From Lachnospiraceae bacterium (GTDB lineage: Bacteria > Bacillota > Clostridia > Lachnospirales > Lachnospiraceae), in contig JAKSHY010000007.1 of NCBI GenBank assembly GCA_024399135.1, forward strand, positions 1 to 64,000: 64,000 nt of DNA, in the 5' to 3' direction. Below are positions 27,330 through 37,068 of this stretch, in pieces. Position 1 is the first letter of the stretch, and each line of letters begins with the position of its first letter. Made by a program: the position numbers and the translations under genes. The notes under the pieces were generated by a model. It saw only the letters and a program-made list of their open reading frames with translations, was not told where the DNA came from and searched no databases.

Positions 27330-28472
27330 TTATGAATAGTATCTGTTTAAGTACTGCTCATCAGCCTCTGTAATTACTATTCCATGAATCTCTATTCCCT
27401 GAGTTTTAAACAAGGATATAATTCTTTCAAGCTTTCTTGTAGCGCCTGAAACTCCAAATGGAACCAGAAGAATCGCACCCTTGGCTTTCCTGATGCTTTC
27501 AAGATTCTCACTATTAACAGTTCCTTCATTAAGAACTGTTATCGTCCATTCCTTTTCCTTTTCTATATTTAAAAGGTCATCGAATTCATCCTGATCATTA
27601 ACATGCCACACAAGTTCTCCTGATGAACCCTCTAATCCGCTTAAGGATCCACCCTCTTCCCAGTTTAATAATCTCTCAAAATCCTGAGCCCTTAAATCTG
27701 CGTGATTGTCAATATCAATTGCGAAAAGACACTTTCTGTCACCTATTGAATATAAAACATTGGCTTTAAGTTCATTAAGATAAGGCTGTAATCCCTTTTG
27801 GTTTCTTGGCATTACTCCAAGTGCCTTCTCATCATACCTTTTAGTAATATCAGACTGTACATAGATTCCTTCATCTATTATGAATCTGAAGATACATATA
27901 ATTAACGTAATGAGACCTAATATTACAGCTCCTAACACTAATGATTCACTGGTTCTGTCAACCCAGTAAATTCTCGTTGGAGGTACACTCTTAATTGTAG
28001 TTATTCCTACAAGCTCATCTGAAATAGTCGCATAACCTGCAAGTCCGCTTTCAACAGCCTGTTGAACCTCACGAACGAATTTTTCATCTTCGCCATTAAT
28101 AGTAACCGTTAAAAGTCTGACATCAGAAAGAATTTTGGCATCAGTTGCCTTTGCAACCTTTTCTTTATCATAGGTTGGAATATATCCCATGATGCAGTTA
28201 AGAATAGGGTCTGCATCTAAAAGCTCATTCCAGGTGTATCCATTGTAATACTGGTAAACCTGGCCTGTTGAATCCTGACCGAATTTAATATAAAGCTTCG
28301 ATACTGCCTGATATTCTACAGGCATATTAACTGACTTAACTACCTGATATGACAGAGCTCCGATAGCTCCTCCTATTACTACCATAAGAAGTACTATCCA
28401 TATTTTTTTCGAAAAATATAATCCAAGACGCTTAAGATCTATAGCCTCTTTTCGAAATTCATCATTCTTCAT
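27330..28472 (-). CDS. Wzz/CpsC-type chain-length protein with degenerate tyrosine-kinase-like C-terminus
   Basis: A 380-residue polysaccharide co-polymerase. Membrane helices at about 23-42 and 178-200 frame a Wzz-type outside domain (about 43-177). The cytoplasmic tail resembles a BY-kinase domain: LGVMPRNQKGLQPYLNELKA aligns with the usual link to the kinase. Where Walker A (GEGKS/T) should be, it reads AIDIDNHADLRAQ. The end GIEIHGIVITEADEQYLNRYYS retains a tyrosine cluster. It thus looks like a dead kinase fused to a co-polymerase. It lies between a GT2 and the priming transferase. Confidence 0.82.
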   Translation of the reverse strand: MKNDEFRKEAIDLKRLGLYFSKKIWIVLLMVVIGGAIGALSYQVVKSVNMPVEYQAVSKLYIKFGQDSTGQVYQYYNGYTWNELLDADPILNCIMGYIPTYDKEKVAKATDAKILSDVRLLTVTINGEDEKFVREVQQAVESGLAGYATISDELVGITTIKSVPPTRIYWVDRTSESLVLGAVILGLITLIICIFRFIIDEGIYVQSDITKRYDEKALGVMPRNQKGLQPYLNELKANVLYSIGDRKCLFAIDIDNHADLRAQDFERLLNWEEGGSLSGLEGSSGELVWHVNDQDEFDDLLNIEKEKEWTITVLNEGTVNSENLESIRKAKGAILLVPFGVSGATRKLERIISLFKTQGIEIHGIVITEADEQYLNRYYS

Positions 28473-28514
28473 TATTCTTGCCGTTTCCTTTAATCTTCAA
28501 TTCCTAATAACCAG

Positions 28515-29912
28515 CTATTTTGATTCATCCTTCATAGCCGTTGTCTGAGTTGTATCAACACCCTCTGTACTTTCTGGCTTAACAATTATCTTCAAAGTCA
28601 GAAGCATAAGCTTAATATCAAGCCAGATTGAATAATTTTCAATATATGTAAGATCAAGCTTAAGCTTATCATAAGGTGTTGTGTTGTATTTTCCATAAAC
28701 CTGCGCATAACCTGCAAGTCCGGCCTTCATCTTCATTCTGAACACGAATTCAGGCATTTTTTCAACATACTGAGCAATTATTTCTGGTCTTTCAGGTCTT
28801 GGTCCTATGAATGACATCTCTCCAATAAATATATTGAAAAGCTGTGGAAGTTCATCTATTCTTGTTGCTCTTATGAACTTTCCAACAGGAGTTATTCTGC
28901 TATCATTTTTAGATGCCAGACGTGCTACTCCATCCTTCTCAGCATCAACACTCATGCTTCTGAATTTAAGAATCTTGAATTCCTTCGCACCTGCTGTACA
29001 TCTTATCTGCTTATAAAGAACAGGTCCTCTGTCATAAAGCTTGATGGCTATCGCAGTAATGAGCATGAATGGACTTGCCAGTATAATCAAAATCACCGAA
29101 AGAATAATATCAAAAATTCTTTTAGCAATTCTCTGTTCGACCGAAAGTGCACTTTCTCTTGTTAAAAGAAGTGGCGTATCAAAAAGATGAACTGTTTCAG
29201 CTCCTTTAACCAAAACATCCGGTATTTTAGGCATCATATAAACTCTTATGGATTTTGAATAGCAGAACTTTAGAAGCTTATTTCTGCTTGGTGTATCAAT
29301 ATCCCAAAGAAGAATCGTATGAAACTCATCTTCAATAATCTTCTCAATATTTTCGATTCCTTCATTAATATGAATACATCTTGTTACTATAAATCTGTCT
29401 TCTCTCGAATTCAGCTTATTAACAATATCCTCATATGGCCTGTCAGCATGAATCAAAAGGACCTTCCTTGGTGGATAAATCCTATGATAAATTTTGTCAC
29501 AGATTAATGACCATACAATAATTATCACAACCTGTATTACAAGAAGCATAAGGAATGGAACCGCATCCAATAGCCAGTTATTCATAAGTGATAGCTGAAG
29601 ATATGTAATCGTATCAGCAATCAGTGTAGACACTATAAGCGATATGATTACATCCATTGGCTTAAGATATCCAATCTTCAATCCGCCATATGTACTTGCG
29701 AAGAATAATAGCAAAACAAGATATATAGCAATGATTAAAACATGTCCATTGATGTAGAACTTAAGTCCTCGGTTACTGTTATTGATGCTTGGATAGAACT
29801 TCTCGAACCAAAGCCATCCATAAACCGCTGATTCAAACAAAAGGCCAATGAAGCTCAATGCTAAAACTATTAATCTTTTAAATGTATTCTTTCGATTCAT
29901 TACATGCTCCAA
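28515..29912 (-). CDS. undecaprenyl-phosphate glycosylphosphotransferase (priming enzyme)
   Basis: A 465-residue WbaP/CpsE-type initiator that moves a sugar-1-phosphate onto undecaprenyl phosphate. There are four or five N-terminal membrane helices (to about residue 135), a CoA-binding-like domain, and the catalytic bacterial sugar transferase domain from about 265 (RIAKRIFDIILSV, then KFRSMSVDAEKDG, DELPQLFNIFIGEMSFIGPRP). It starts the polysaccharide repeat unit. It lies next to the Wzz-type gene and one base from an upstream glycosyltransferase. The first sugar is not readable from the sequence. Confidence 0.93.
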   Translation of the reverse strand: MEHVMNRKNTFKRLIVLALSFIGLLFESAVYGWLWFEKFYPSINNSNRGLKFYINGHVLIIAIYLVLLLFFASTYGGLKIGYLKPMDVIISLIVSTLIADTITYLQLSLMNNWLLDAVPFLMLLVIQVVIIIVWSLICDKIYHRIYPPRKVLLIHADRPYEDIVNKLNSREDRFIVTRCIHINEGIENIEKIIEDEFHTILLWDIDTPSRNKLLKFCYSKSIRVYMMPKIPDVLVKGAETVHLFDTPLLLTRESALSVEQRIAKRIFDIILSVILIILASPFMLITAIAIKLYDRGPVLYKQIRCTAGAKEFKILKFRSMSVDAEKDGVARLASKNDSRITPVGKFIRATRIDELPQLFNIFIGEMSFIGPRPERPEIIAQYVEKMPEFVFRMKMKAGLAGYAQVYGKYNTTPYDKLKLDLTYIENYSIWLDIKLMLLTLKIIVKPESTEGVDTTQTTAMKDESK

Positions 29913-30668
29913 TTAAAGTCTTCTGGCTGTAGCCAAAAATGCCCAGATGACGAAATTATAACTACTTCTTATTATTCCTAAATGCTCAACATTCCTATAG
30001 AGATTCCATATTCTCCACAATGCAACCTTTTTATTAGAGGACAAAGATACCTGTGGTCGTCTGTATATAGTGAGTACATCTCTTAATCCGTATGCATTAT
30101 ATCCACCTCTTAGTATCTTCCACCACGAAGCAGTATCCTCTGACGGAACATCTGGCATTTTGATTATATCTTTTCCTAAAATTTCCACATTAAGCATAAC
30201 CGTGGATGTGAATATAATAGTCCTTGGAAGCGCCTTATTATAAGTCAAAACATCCTTTATTCGAACTATTTTTCCTGTGCCATTTGCTTGTTCATCACCG
30301 AATTCATATTCTGTATATGAAAACGCAATTTTCTTATCTTCCATGAAGTTAACCTGTTTTTCAAGCTTATCCTTCATCCAGACATCATCAGCATCAAGAT
30401 ATGCTATATATTTGCCAGAAGATAAATCAATTCCCCTGTTTCTTGCTTTGGCTGCACGTCCATTCTTTTCCTGAATATAGAGTTTGATTCTTTCATCCTG
30501 CAGATACTCATTAATAATCTCAACACTTCTGTCTGTTGAGCAGTCGTCAACCAGAATAAGCTCCCAGTTAGTATATGTCTGAGAAAGAACCTGTTCTATG
30601 GAATTAGCTATATACTGATCCGCATTATATACCGGAACTATGATACTAACCTTAGGAAGATCAGGCAT
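29913..30668 (-). CDS. family 2 glycosyltransferase
   Basis: A 251-residue GT-A enzyme. KVSIIVPVYNADQYIANSIE, LILVDDCSTDRS and AYLDADDVWMKDKLEK (DxD) define the family. Length and layout match CpsI/EpsJ-like transferases adding the second or later sugar. It sits head to tail with the GtrB-like transferase and the priming enzyme, with no gap at either end. Substrate unknown. Confidence 0.9.
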   Translation of the reverse strand: MPDLPKVSIIVPVYNADQYIANSIEQVLSQTYTNWELILVDDCSTDRSVEIINEYLQDERIKLYIQEKNGRAAKARNRGIDLSSGKYIAYLDADDVWMKDKLEKQVNFMEDKKIAFSYTEYEFGDEQANGTGKIVRIKDVLTYNKALPRTIIFTSTVMLNVEILGKDIIKMPDVPSEDTASWWKILRGGYNAYGLRDVLTIYRRPQVSLSSNKKVALWRIWNLYRNVEHLGIIRSSYNFVIWAFLATARRL

Positions 30669-31598
30669 TTAAATTTCCTCTTTTACTAAATAAATTGGTC
30701 TTTTCTTAACTTCCATATAGGTCTTCGCAAGATACTGCCCAACTATACCTATACAGAAAAGCTGTACTCCTGAAACTAAAAGTATGATACATACCATTGA
30801 TGGCCATCCTGAAGTTGGATCTCCATATAGTAGTGCTCTTACTATGACGAAAACAATGGCAATAAATGCCATAAGGCAGAATAAAACGCCTATGAAAGCT
30901 GCTATTGCCAGCGGTGCTGTACTAAACGAAATAATTCCTTCTAAGGAATATACGAAAAGCTTCCAGAAGGACCACTTCGTCTCACCCTTCTTTCGCTCAA
31001 CATTTTCGAACTCAAGCCACTTGGTGTTATATCCAACCCAGCCGAAAATACCTTTAGTAAATCTGTTATATTCTCCCATCTTCAGAATGGCATCAACCAC
31101 CTGACGGGTCATTAATCTGTAGTCTCTTGCACCATCTACAATTTCTGTTTTCGATATTTTTCGCATGAGTTTGTAGAATCTTCTGGCGAAGAAGCTTCTT
31201 ATTGGTGGCTCTCCCTTTCTTGATACTCTTCTCGTTGCTACAGAATCATATCCTTCGTTAATGTATTTAAACATTTCAGGAAGCAGGGATGGGGGATCCT
31301 GAAGATCTGCATCCATGAAGACTGCATAATCTCCATTTGCCTTTTCAAGACCTGCATAAATCGCAGCTTCTTTTCCGAAATTTCTTGAAAAGCTGAGAAG
31401 ATGAACCTTCTCATCCATCTTTATAAGCTTTTTTACTTCCTCTACTGTATTGTCCTTTGATCCATCATCAATGAACCACAACTCATAATCTATGTCATTT
31501 TTTGAGAAGAAATCCTGATTTTTCAAAAATTCATCATAAAAATCCCGAACGTTCTCTTCTTCGTTATAGCAAGGTACTATTGCTGACAATAATTTCAT
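30669..31598 (-). CDS. GtrB/DPM1-like polyprenyl-phosphate glycosyltransferase
   Basis: A 309-residue enzyme with an N-terminal GT2 domain (LSAIVPCYNEEENVRDFYDE, FIDDGSKDNT, DYAVFMDADLQDPP) and two C-terminal membrane helices (about 230-258 and 265-290), ending LAKTYMEVKKRPIYLV. This is the GtrB/dolichol-phosphate-mannose-synthase layout, making polyprenyl-phosphate sugars used by membrane glycosyltransferases. It lies between the TPM gene and a GT2 gene. A user of the product is not obvious unless it is the 553-residue membrane protein. Confidence 0.9.
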   Translation of the reverse strand: MKLLSAIVPCYNEEENVRDFYDEFLKNQDFFSKNDIDYELWFIDDGSKDNTVEEVKKLIKMDEKVHLLSFSRNFGKEAAIYAGLEKANGDYAVFMDADLQDPPSLLPEMFKYINEGYDSVATRRVSRKGEPPIRSFFARRFYKLMRKISKTEIVDGARDYRLMTRQVVDAILKMGEYNRFTKGIFGWVGYNTKWLEFENVERKKGETKWSFWKLFVYSLEGIISFSTAPLAIAAFIGVLFCLMAFIAIVFVIVRALLYGDPTSGWPSMVCIILLVSGVQLFCIGIVGQYLAKTYMEVKKRPIYLVKEEI

Positions 31599-31626
31599 AT
31601 ATTCATCAATCTCCTGTATCTATAAA

Positions 31627-32430
31627 TTAGAAACCATGACCACCTGAACTACCACCCGAATGGCCGCCTCCGCCACCACCACCGGAGAATCCACCGCCAC
31701 TTCCGCTGGATTTAGGCGAATACTCTCTTGTTTCATGATCAAAATGCGCCTCTGGATTATTAAACTGAAACTGAACAAACATCGAATCCAGTATTTCTTT
31801 ATTACTTGCTTTAGCTGTAGAGGATACGGCTCTCGCTATGAAATATGTAATCAAAAGTCCCAACAATATTGATAGTCCTGCATTTCCTATATATTTCATA
31901 GGCTGTGCAATTCTATTACCTTCTAATACATCATATATTTGTTCAAAAGCTCTCTTGGCAGTTGTAAAATAATCTCCTTTCGAAGCATATGTATATATAT
32001 TGTCAGTAATAATATTTTCTATGCTCGTAGTAATTTTATTCTCACAATCGCCTCTTGAAGTAATCTCAATTCTACGATTATCCATATCAATCGTAAAAAT
32101 AACACTGCTTGCATATCTTCCAAAATTTTCTTCTGTGTAGCTTCTTCCAAAGGATGCAGTATCAGAATAGTAGTTTTCTGATATTGTTACGAAAGAAACA
32201 TTGCCATAAGAAGAGATTGGCATCATGATTTCATATAATTCCTCTTCCTCGGAATCAATAAGCAAATCTGCTTCATCATCAACAACAACCCAATACCCAC
32301 TTTCTTCATTTTCCGCTCCCCAGCAATCCTCGCTTTCATACGAAAATGCCATATTAGAAAGCATAACGACTAAAGAAAGTGACATGGCAACTGCCAGTGA
32401 CAATTTTTTAATAATCTTATTCTTAAGCAT
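31627..32430 (-). CDS. TPM-domain (YgcG-like) membrane protein with glycine-rich tail
   Basis: A 267-residue protein. The ATG at 32430 is chosen over the ATG at 32478 because it has a GGGAGGAG ribosome binding site and gives a clean signal peptide (IIKKLSLAVAMSLSLVVMLSNMAFS). The TPM domain follows (about 40-165: VVDDEADLLIDSEEEELYEIM, FGRYASSVIFTIDMDNRRIEI). One membrane helix comes after it, and the tail ends with a Gly/Ser/His-rich stretch typical of the family. Function is unsettled; some TPM proteins act in membrane protein quality control. It overlaps the zinc-ribbon membrane gene. Confidence 0.82.
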   Translation of the reverse strand: MLKNKIIKKLSLAVAMSLSLVVMLSNMAFSYESEDCWGAENEESGYWVVVDDEADLLIDSEEEELYEIMMPISSYGNVSFVTISENYYSDTASFGRSYTEENFGRYASSVIFTIDMDNRRIEITSRGDCENKITTSIENIITDNIYTYASKGDYFTTAKRAFEQIYDVLEGNRIAQPMKYIGNAGLSILLGLLITYFIARAVSSTAKASNKEILDSMFVQFQFNNPEAHFDHETREYSPKSSGSGGGFSGGGGGGGHSGGSSGGHGF

Positions 32431-33793
32431 TGTCGTCTCCTCCCTTCTTGTCGAATTGAGGTAAACGTCTTGTAGCAAGAATATTAAAGTCTTTAATTAT
32501 ATAAACAACTGCTATTAACGTAACTATACATGTAAATAAAGAAGCTCCATAGTGCATGTAATCATAGATAGTATCACTAAAAAACATAATTCCTGATACT
32601 GTTATTCCAGCTACACACGATAATATAGGCTTTTTGTCGTAGGTATATTCTGGTTTTTTACGTTTTTTGCCTCGATTGAGACCTCTGTCATAAATATTTA
32701 AATCCCTGTCCTTAATATTTTTCTTCTCTATCAAATATGTAATAAGAGCAACAAGACCAACAATTGCTGATACAATCGACAATGTTGATGGCTTCATTAC
32801 CAAAAAGAAATTTAGAAAAACAAAAATTATTAATGACATAACAAGAGAAAATCCAACATATTTTTTAACATCAATCGGAAAATCTGCTGCCACCTTTCCA
32901 GTCTGTCCGTTAACTGTGGCATAAGCCACTCTGTCATTATGTCTATACGACATAAACCATACCGGGAATAGGGTTCTGTCTGTTTTTGAAATAACACTGT
33001 TAATTCTGTCCTCTGCAGGCTTTTTTTCGAGAGAATACTTCGAAAATTCCTTTATCTTCGCAATCTCTTTATAGGTATTCTCCCTTGCGAAATTAAGAAC
33101 ATCAGCATGATATACTGAAGAATCAACATCTGCTGTATCAGCATAGAATCCACTTAAGAATCCTGCTGTAAAATCCTTTTTCTTCTTAATATCAAATGGC
33201 TCTATTCTTTCAGAGATATCATCCTGAAACGAGCTTGATGCATCATGTGTGAAACCATGATAAAAGGTGTTAGCATCTCCAGAAAGCTTAAAATGCCTGT
33301 GATAAATATAGTCGCCATGTCTTTCAGTCTTCTCACCCATTACATAGCTTTCACCCTTTTCATCTACATTGTAAGACCAGTAGGGCATATAAATTCCCCT
33401 AAAGCCATCGATATATTCTATATCTTTGTACTCCTTAGGAAGGAAAAGCGACTTTTTGGCTGCACTCATATAGTTTGCCTTACACTCTTCCTTGGTTACC
33501 GAAAATGGAATTATGTAATTCGGTCTTAATTCCTTGCTTATTCTTGAATAGAAAATAGTATTGGCACCACAGAATGGACATACACCTGTGATACTTTCCT
33601 CCGTACTTTCTATTTCACCCGCGCACTCAGCGCAGGTGTAAATAGTAGTTTCGTAATCTTCTATTATTTTTCCATCACTGTCTTTCTTGTCAAAGTCATA
33701 TGGATCATAACAATTATCACAATAAGAGCAGTGCATAAGCTGCTTTTGAATATCAAATTTCAGATTGCCTCCACACCCTGGACACTCTATCAT
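32423..33793 (-). CDS. zinc-ribbon membrane protein (TFIIB-type ribbons)
   Basis: A 456-residue protein. It begins with two zinc ribbons (CPGC...CSYC at about 4-23, then CAEC...CPFC at about 54-73). A cytosolic domain of unknown function follows (to about 300; LRPNYIIPFSVTKEECKANY, FLPKEYKDIEYIDGFRGIYMPYW). Four membrane helices lie in the C-terminal third. Similar proteins occur widely in Clostridia without assigned function. It overlaps the TPM gene by 8 bases, hinting that they work together at the membrane. Confidence 0.78.
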   Translation of the reverse strand: MIECPGCGGNLKFDIQKQLMHCSYCDNCYDPYDFDKKDSDGKIIEDYETTIYTCAECAGEIESTEESITGVCPFCGANTIFYSRISKELRPNYIIPFSVTKEECKANYMSAAKKSLFLPKEYKDIEYIDGFRGIYMPYWSYNVDEKGESYVMGEKTERHGDYIYHRHFKLSGDANTFYHGFTHDASSSFQDDISERIEPFDIKKKKDFTAGFLSGFYADTADVDSSVYHADVLNFARENTYKEIAKIKEFSKYSLEKKPAEDRINSVISKTDRTLFPVWFMSYRHNDRVAYATVNGQTGKVAADFPIDVKKYVGFSLVMSLIIFVFLNFFLVMKPSTLSIVSAIVGLVALITYLIEKKNIKDRDLNIYDRGLNRGKKRKKPEYTYDKKPILSCVAGITVSGIMFFSDTIYDYMHYGASLFTCIVTLIAVVYIIKDFNILATRRLPQFDKKGGDDNA

Positions 33794-33804
33794 TTCAAAA
33801 CCCC

Positions 33805-36093
33805 TTATACTCTGTTGTAGTTAATAAGACATCCCTTAAGAATAATCTCACGCTCTTCATTAGTCATATCACCTAATGTAAGTTCGAATTCCTTAAGATT
33901 TCCATCTTTAACGGCATATGCCTTAATTACCTCTGTTTTATTAACAACTGCACTCTTTATTTCTGGTACAAAGATATAGTCTAAGTTCTTAAATGGAAGT
34001 TCTCCTTCTTTAATAATGAATGGAAGCATACCCCAGTTAATAAGGTTAGAACGATATCTCTTGGTTGCGTATTCGTTAGCAATGTTAGCCCATCCGCCAA
34101 GAACCTTCTGGCAGGAAGCTGCCTGTTCTCTGGCAGAACCATCACCTGGCTTAACAGCAAATATTGTAGAGCCAAAACCGATATTAGTCTTGTCGACATT
34201 GCTGAAATTCTTCTTAATTGTATCCATAACCTCGTTAAGCTCTGGAAGCGCTTCCTTTGGACACTTTCCTTCAATAACAGCATCCTGAGCCTTCTTAATC
34301 TCCTTAGCACGCTCTACATACTTTGGATCTTTTCTTGAAAGTGTAAACTCTGCAAGGCCAAGTGGATTAGATCTGTAAGATGAAGTTTCACCTGAAGGAA
34401 TAAGCTCATCTGTAGTAGTTACTGGATCATGTATCTCAGAAACAACCTTGAGAACGAGATTCTCTGGAAGCTCTGTCATCTTAGGCCAGTCCTTAATATT
34501 AGGACCGAACTGAATTTCCTGATTAGGATCTGCAACACCCTTTGAATCAAATACTCTGTTAGCATAGATTTTCTCATCGAAATGATACTGATATACACCA
34601 AAATCACCATCGAACTCGGTTGCAGGAGTTAACTTACCCTTGTTAGCAGCTGTTGCTGCAATTGAGCGGGCATCCATAAGTGCTACAGATGAAATCTGAC
34701 CATTCTGAAGCTTAGAGCCTTCTCTGTTAGGGAAGTTTCTTGTTGAATGTCTGATACTAAATGCATTATTAGCAGGTGTATCTCCGGCACCAAAGCATGG
34801 GCCACAGAATGCTGTCTTAAGAACTGCACCTGTTTCCATGATTGTTGCTGCACAACCATTCTTAATAAGCTCCATATAAACTGGCATAGATGCTGGATAT
34901 ACACTTAATGTGAATCCGTCTGAACCTATATACTGACCCTTGAGTATATCTGCTGCAGCACAGATGTTTTCGAATCCACCACCGGCACAGCCTGCGATAA
35001 TACCCTGATCTACATAGAATGCACCATTCTTAACCTTGTCCTTTAATGAATATTCAACTGCACCGTCTAATGAAACTAATGCACGCTTTTCAACATCATT
35101 TAAAATATCTGCAAGATTCTGATTAACCTCTTCAATAGTATATGTATTAGATGGATGGAATGGCATTGCAATCATAGGCTTAATCGTCGAAAGATCGATT
35201 GTGATCATTCCATCATAATATGCAACCTCATCTGGATTAAGCTCCTTATAATCTTCACTTCTTCCATGAATGTCATAGAATTCCTTAATCTTATCATCTG
35301 TTCTCCAAATAGATGAAAGGCATGTTGTCTCTGTTGTCATTACGTCTACACCAATTCTGAAATCAGCACTAAGTGAAGAAACACCAGGTCCTACGAATTC
35401 CATTACCTTATTCTTAACATATCCTGTAGAGAATACCTCACCAATAATAGCCAGGGCAACGTCCTGAGGACCTACACCTCTTTGAGGTTCTCCCTCTAAG
35501 TAAATTCCAACAACACCTGGCATATTAATATCATATGTCTGGTTAAGAAGCTGCTTAACGAGCTCTGGTCCACCTTCTCCCATAGCCATAGTTCCAAGTG
35601 CACCATAACGGGTATGTGAATCTGATCCTAAGATCATCTTTCCACCACCTGCTAACATCTCTCTTGCGAACTGATGTATAACAGCCTGATGAGGTGGTAC
35701 ATAAACACCACCATATTTTTTCGCACATGTAAGTCCGAACATGTGATCATCTTCATTAATAGTTCCACCTACTGCACATAATGAATTGTGACAGTTAGTA
35801 AGAACATAAGGAATTGGGAACTTCTCCAAGCCTGAAGCTCTTGCAGTCTGAATAATTCCAACGAAAGTAATATCATGGCTTGTAAGCTTGTCGAATTTAA
35901 TCTTAAGCTTGTCCATGTTTCCTGATGTGTTATGAGACTCTAAAATACCGTAAGCTATGGTACTCTTCTTCGCTTCATCCTTTGTAACAGTCTTTCCTGT
36001 TAATGCCTTAACTTCCTCCAAAGCACTGGCACTGTCCTCTACTATCTTGGCGCCTTTAATCAAATATGCACCCTTGTCTAATACTTTAACCAC
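33805..36093 (-). CDS. aconitase-family hydratase (YbhJ-like)
   Basis: A 762-residue protein of the aconitase superfamily. Three [4Fe-4S] cysteines appear to be kept: one in [10 protein letters not shown] and two in CGPCFGAGD. True aconitases read GSCTNS at the first site and GPCIGQ at the second, so residues near the substrate differ. The [13 protein letters not shown] and [12 protein letters not shown] segments fit the fold. It resembles the uncharacterised YbhJ-type hydratases rather than citrate/isocitrate AcnA or AcnB. It lies between fcl and the zinc-ribbon gene, with no other TCA-cycle gene nearby. Confidence 0.85.
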   Translation of the reverse strand: MVKVLDKGAYLIKGAKIVEDSASALEEVKALTGKTVTKDEAKKSTIAYGILESHNTSGNMDKLKIKFDKLTSHDITFVGIIQTARASGLEKFPIPYVLTNCHNSLCAVGGTINEDDHMFGLTCAKKYGGVYVPPHQAVIHQFAREMLAGGGKMILGSDSHTRYGALGTMAMGEGGPELVKQLLNQTYDINMPGVVGIYLEGEPQRGVGPQDVALAIIGEVFSTGYVKNKVMEFVGPGVSSLSADFRIGVDVMTTETTCLSSIWRTDDKIKEFYDIHGRSEDYKELNPDEVAYYDGMITIDLSTIKPMIAMPFHPSNTYTIEEVNQNLADILNDVEKRALVSLDGAVEYSLKDKVKNGAFYVDQGIIAGCAGGGFENICAAADILKGQYIGSDGFTLSVYPASMPVYMELIKNGCAATIMETGAVLKTAFCGPCFGAGDTPANNAFSIRHSTRNFPNREGSKLQNGQISSVALMDARSIAATAANKGKLTPATEFDGDFGVYQYHFDEKIYANRVFDSKGVADPNQEIQFGPNIKDWPKMTELPENLVLKVVSEIHDPVTTTDELIPSGETSSYRSNPLGLAEFTLSRKDPKYVERAKEIKKAQDAVIEGKCPKEALPELNEVMDTIKKNFSNVDKTNIGFGSTIFAVKPGDGSAREQAASCQKVLGGWANIANEYATKRYRSNLINWGMLPFIIKEGELPFKNLDYIFVPEIKSAVVNKTEVIKAYAVKDGNLKEFELTLGDMTNEEREIILKGCLINYNRV

Positions 36094-36105
36094 TTTTTTA
36101 TCCTC

Positions 36106-37047
36106 CTACATTCTTGCATTGTCTACATTTTCTTTAAACCAGTCATAAGCAAGCTTAACACCTTCTTCAAGATCAACCTTGTGCTTAAAGCCAAGCTCAT
36201 GTAGCTTAGTTACATCTGTAAGCTTTCTTGGTGTTCCATCCGGCATATCCTTGTTCCAGATAATTTCACCTTCAAAACCAACAACCTTTCTAACTGTCTC
36301 GGCGAGTTCTTTAATTGAAATTTCAACACCTGTACCTATATTCACATGCTGCTCACCTGAGTAATTTTCAAGTAAAAATACACAGGCATCAGCCATATCG
36401 TCTACATATAAAAATTCACGAAGTGGAGTTCCTGTTCCCCACAATTCAACAGATGGCTTATTATTAACCTTAGCCTCATGGAACTTTCTAATCATTGCAG
36501 GCATTACATGAGAACCCTGAAGATCATAATTATCATGTGGTCCGTAAAGGTTAGTAGGCATACAGCTTATAAAGTCATCACCATACTGTCTTTTATAAAA
36601 CTTACACATCTCAAGTCCTGAAATCTTCGCGATAGCATATGCTTCATTAGTCTCTTCAAGCGGACCAGTAAGTAACGCATTTTCAGGGATAGGCTGTGGA
36701 GCCATCTTAGGATAAATACATGTACTTCCTAAGAAAAGAAGCTTCTTAACGTTATATCTGTGACAGCAGTCAATTACGTTACACTGAATCTGCATATTAA
36801 TATATGCAAACTCTGCCGGTGCTGTATTGTTTGCATTGATACCGCCAACCTTAGCTGCTGCCAAAACAACAACATCAGGCTTTTCTTCTTTAAAAAATTC
36901 ATCAACTGCCTTCTGATTGGTTAAATCAAGTTCCTTGTGTGTTCTTCCAATCACATTAGTGTATCCCTGTCTTTCAAGAGATCTTACTATGGCACTTCCA
37001 ACAAGGCCACGATGTCCTGCTACATAAATTTTGTCATTCTTATTCAA
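36106..37047 (-). CDS. fcl: GDP-L-fucose synthase
   Basis: A 313-residue short-chain dehydrogenase/epimerase that turns GDP-4-keto-6-deoxymannose into GDP-L-fucose. The NAD(P) loop is [14 protein letters not shown] (about 9-22), and YAIAK supplies the catalytic Tyr and Lys. [13 protein letters not shown] and [10 protein letters not shown] are typical of Fcl/WcaG. Its partner gmd is two genes upstream, so both steps from GDP-mannose are present. The product probably feeds the polysaccharide made by the neighbouring glycosyltransferases. Confidence 0.94.
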   Translation of the reverse strand: MNKNDKIYVAGHRGLVGSAIVRSLERQGYTNVIGRTHKELDLTNQKAVDEFFKEEKPDVVVLAAAKVGGINANNTAPAEFAYINMQIQCNVIDCCHRYNVKKLLFLGSTCIYPKMAPQPIPENALLTGPLEETNEAYAIAKISGLEMCKFYKRQYGDDFISCMPTNLYGPHDNYDLQGSHVMPAMIRKFHEAKVNNKPSVELWGTGTPLREFLYVDDMADACVFLLENYSGEQHVNIGTGVEISIKELAETVRKVVGFEGEIIWNKDMPDGTPRKLTDVTKLHELGFKHKVDLEEGVKLAYDWFKENVDNARM

Positions 37048-37068
37048 CGCTATTCACCTCTTCTATTT

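Noticed and set aside
33805-36093. Calling the hydratase a TCA-cycle aconitase
   Set aside because: Active-site signatures differ from AcnA and AcnB and no TCA genes are adjacent.
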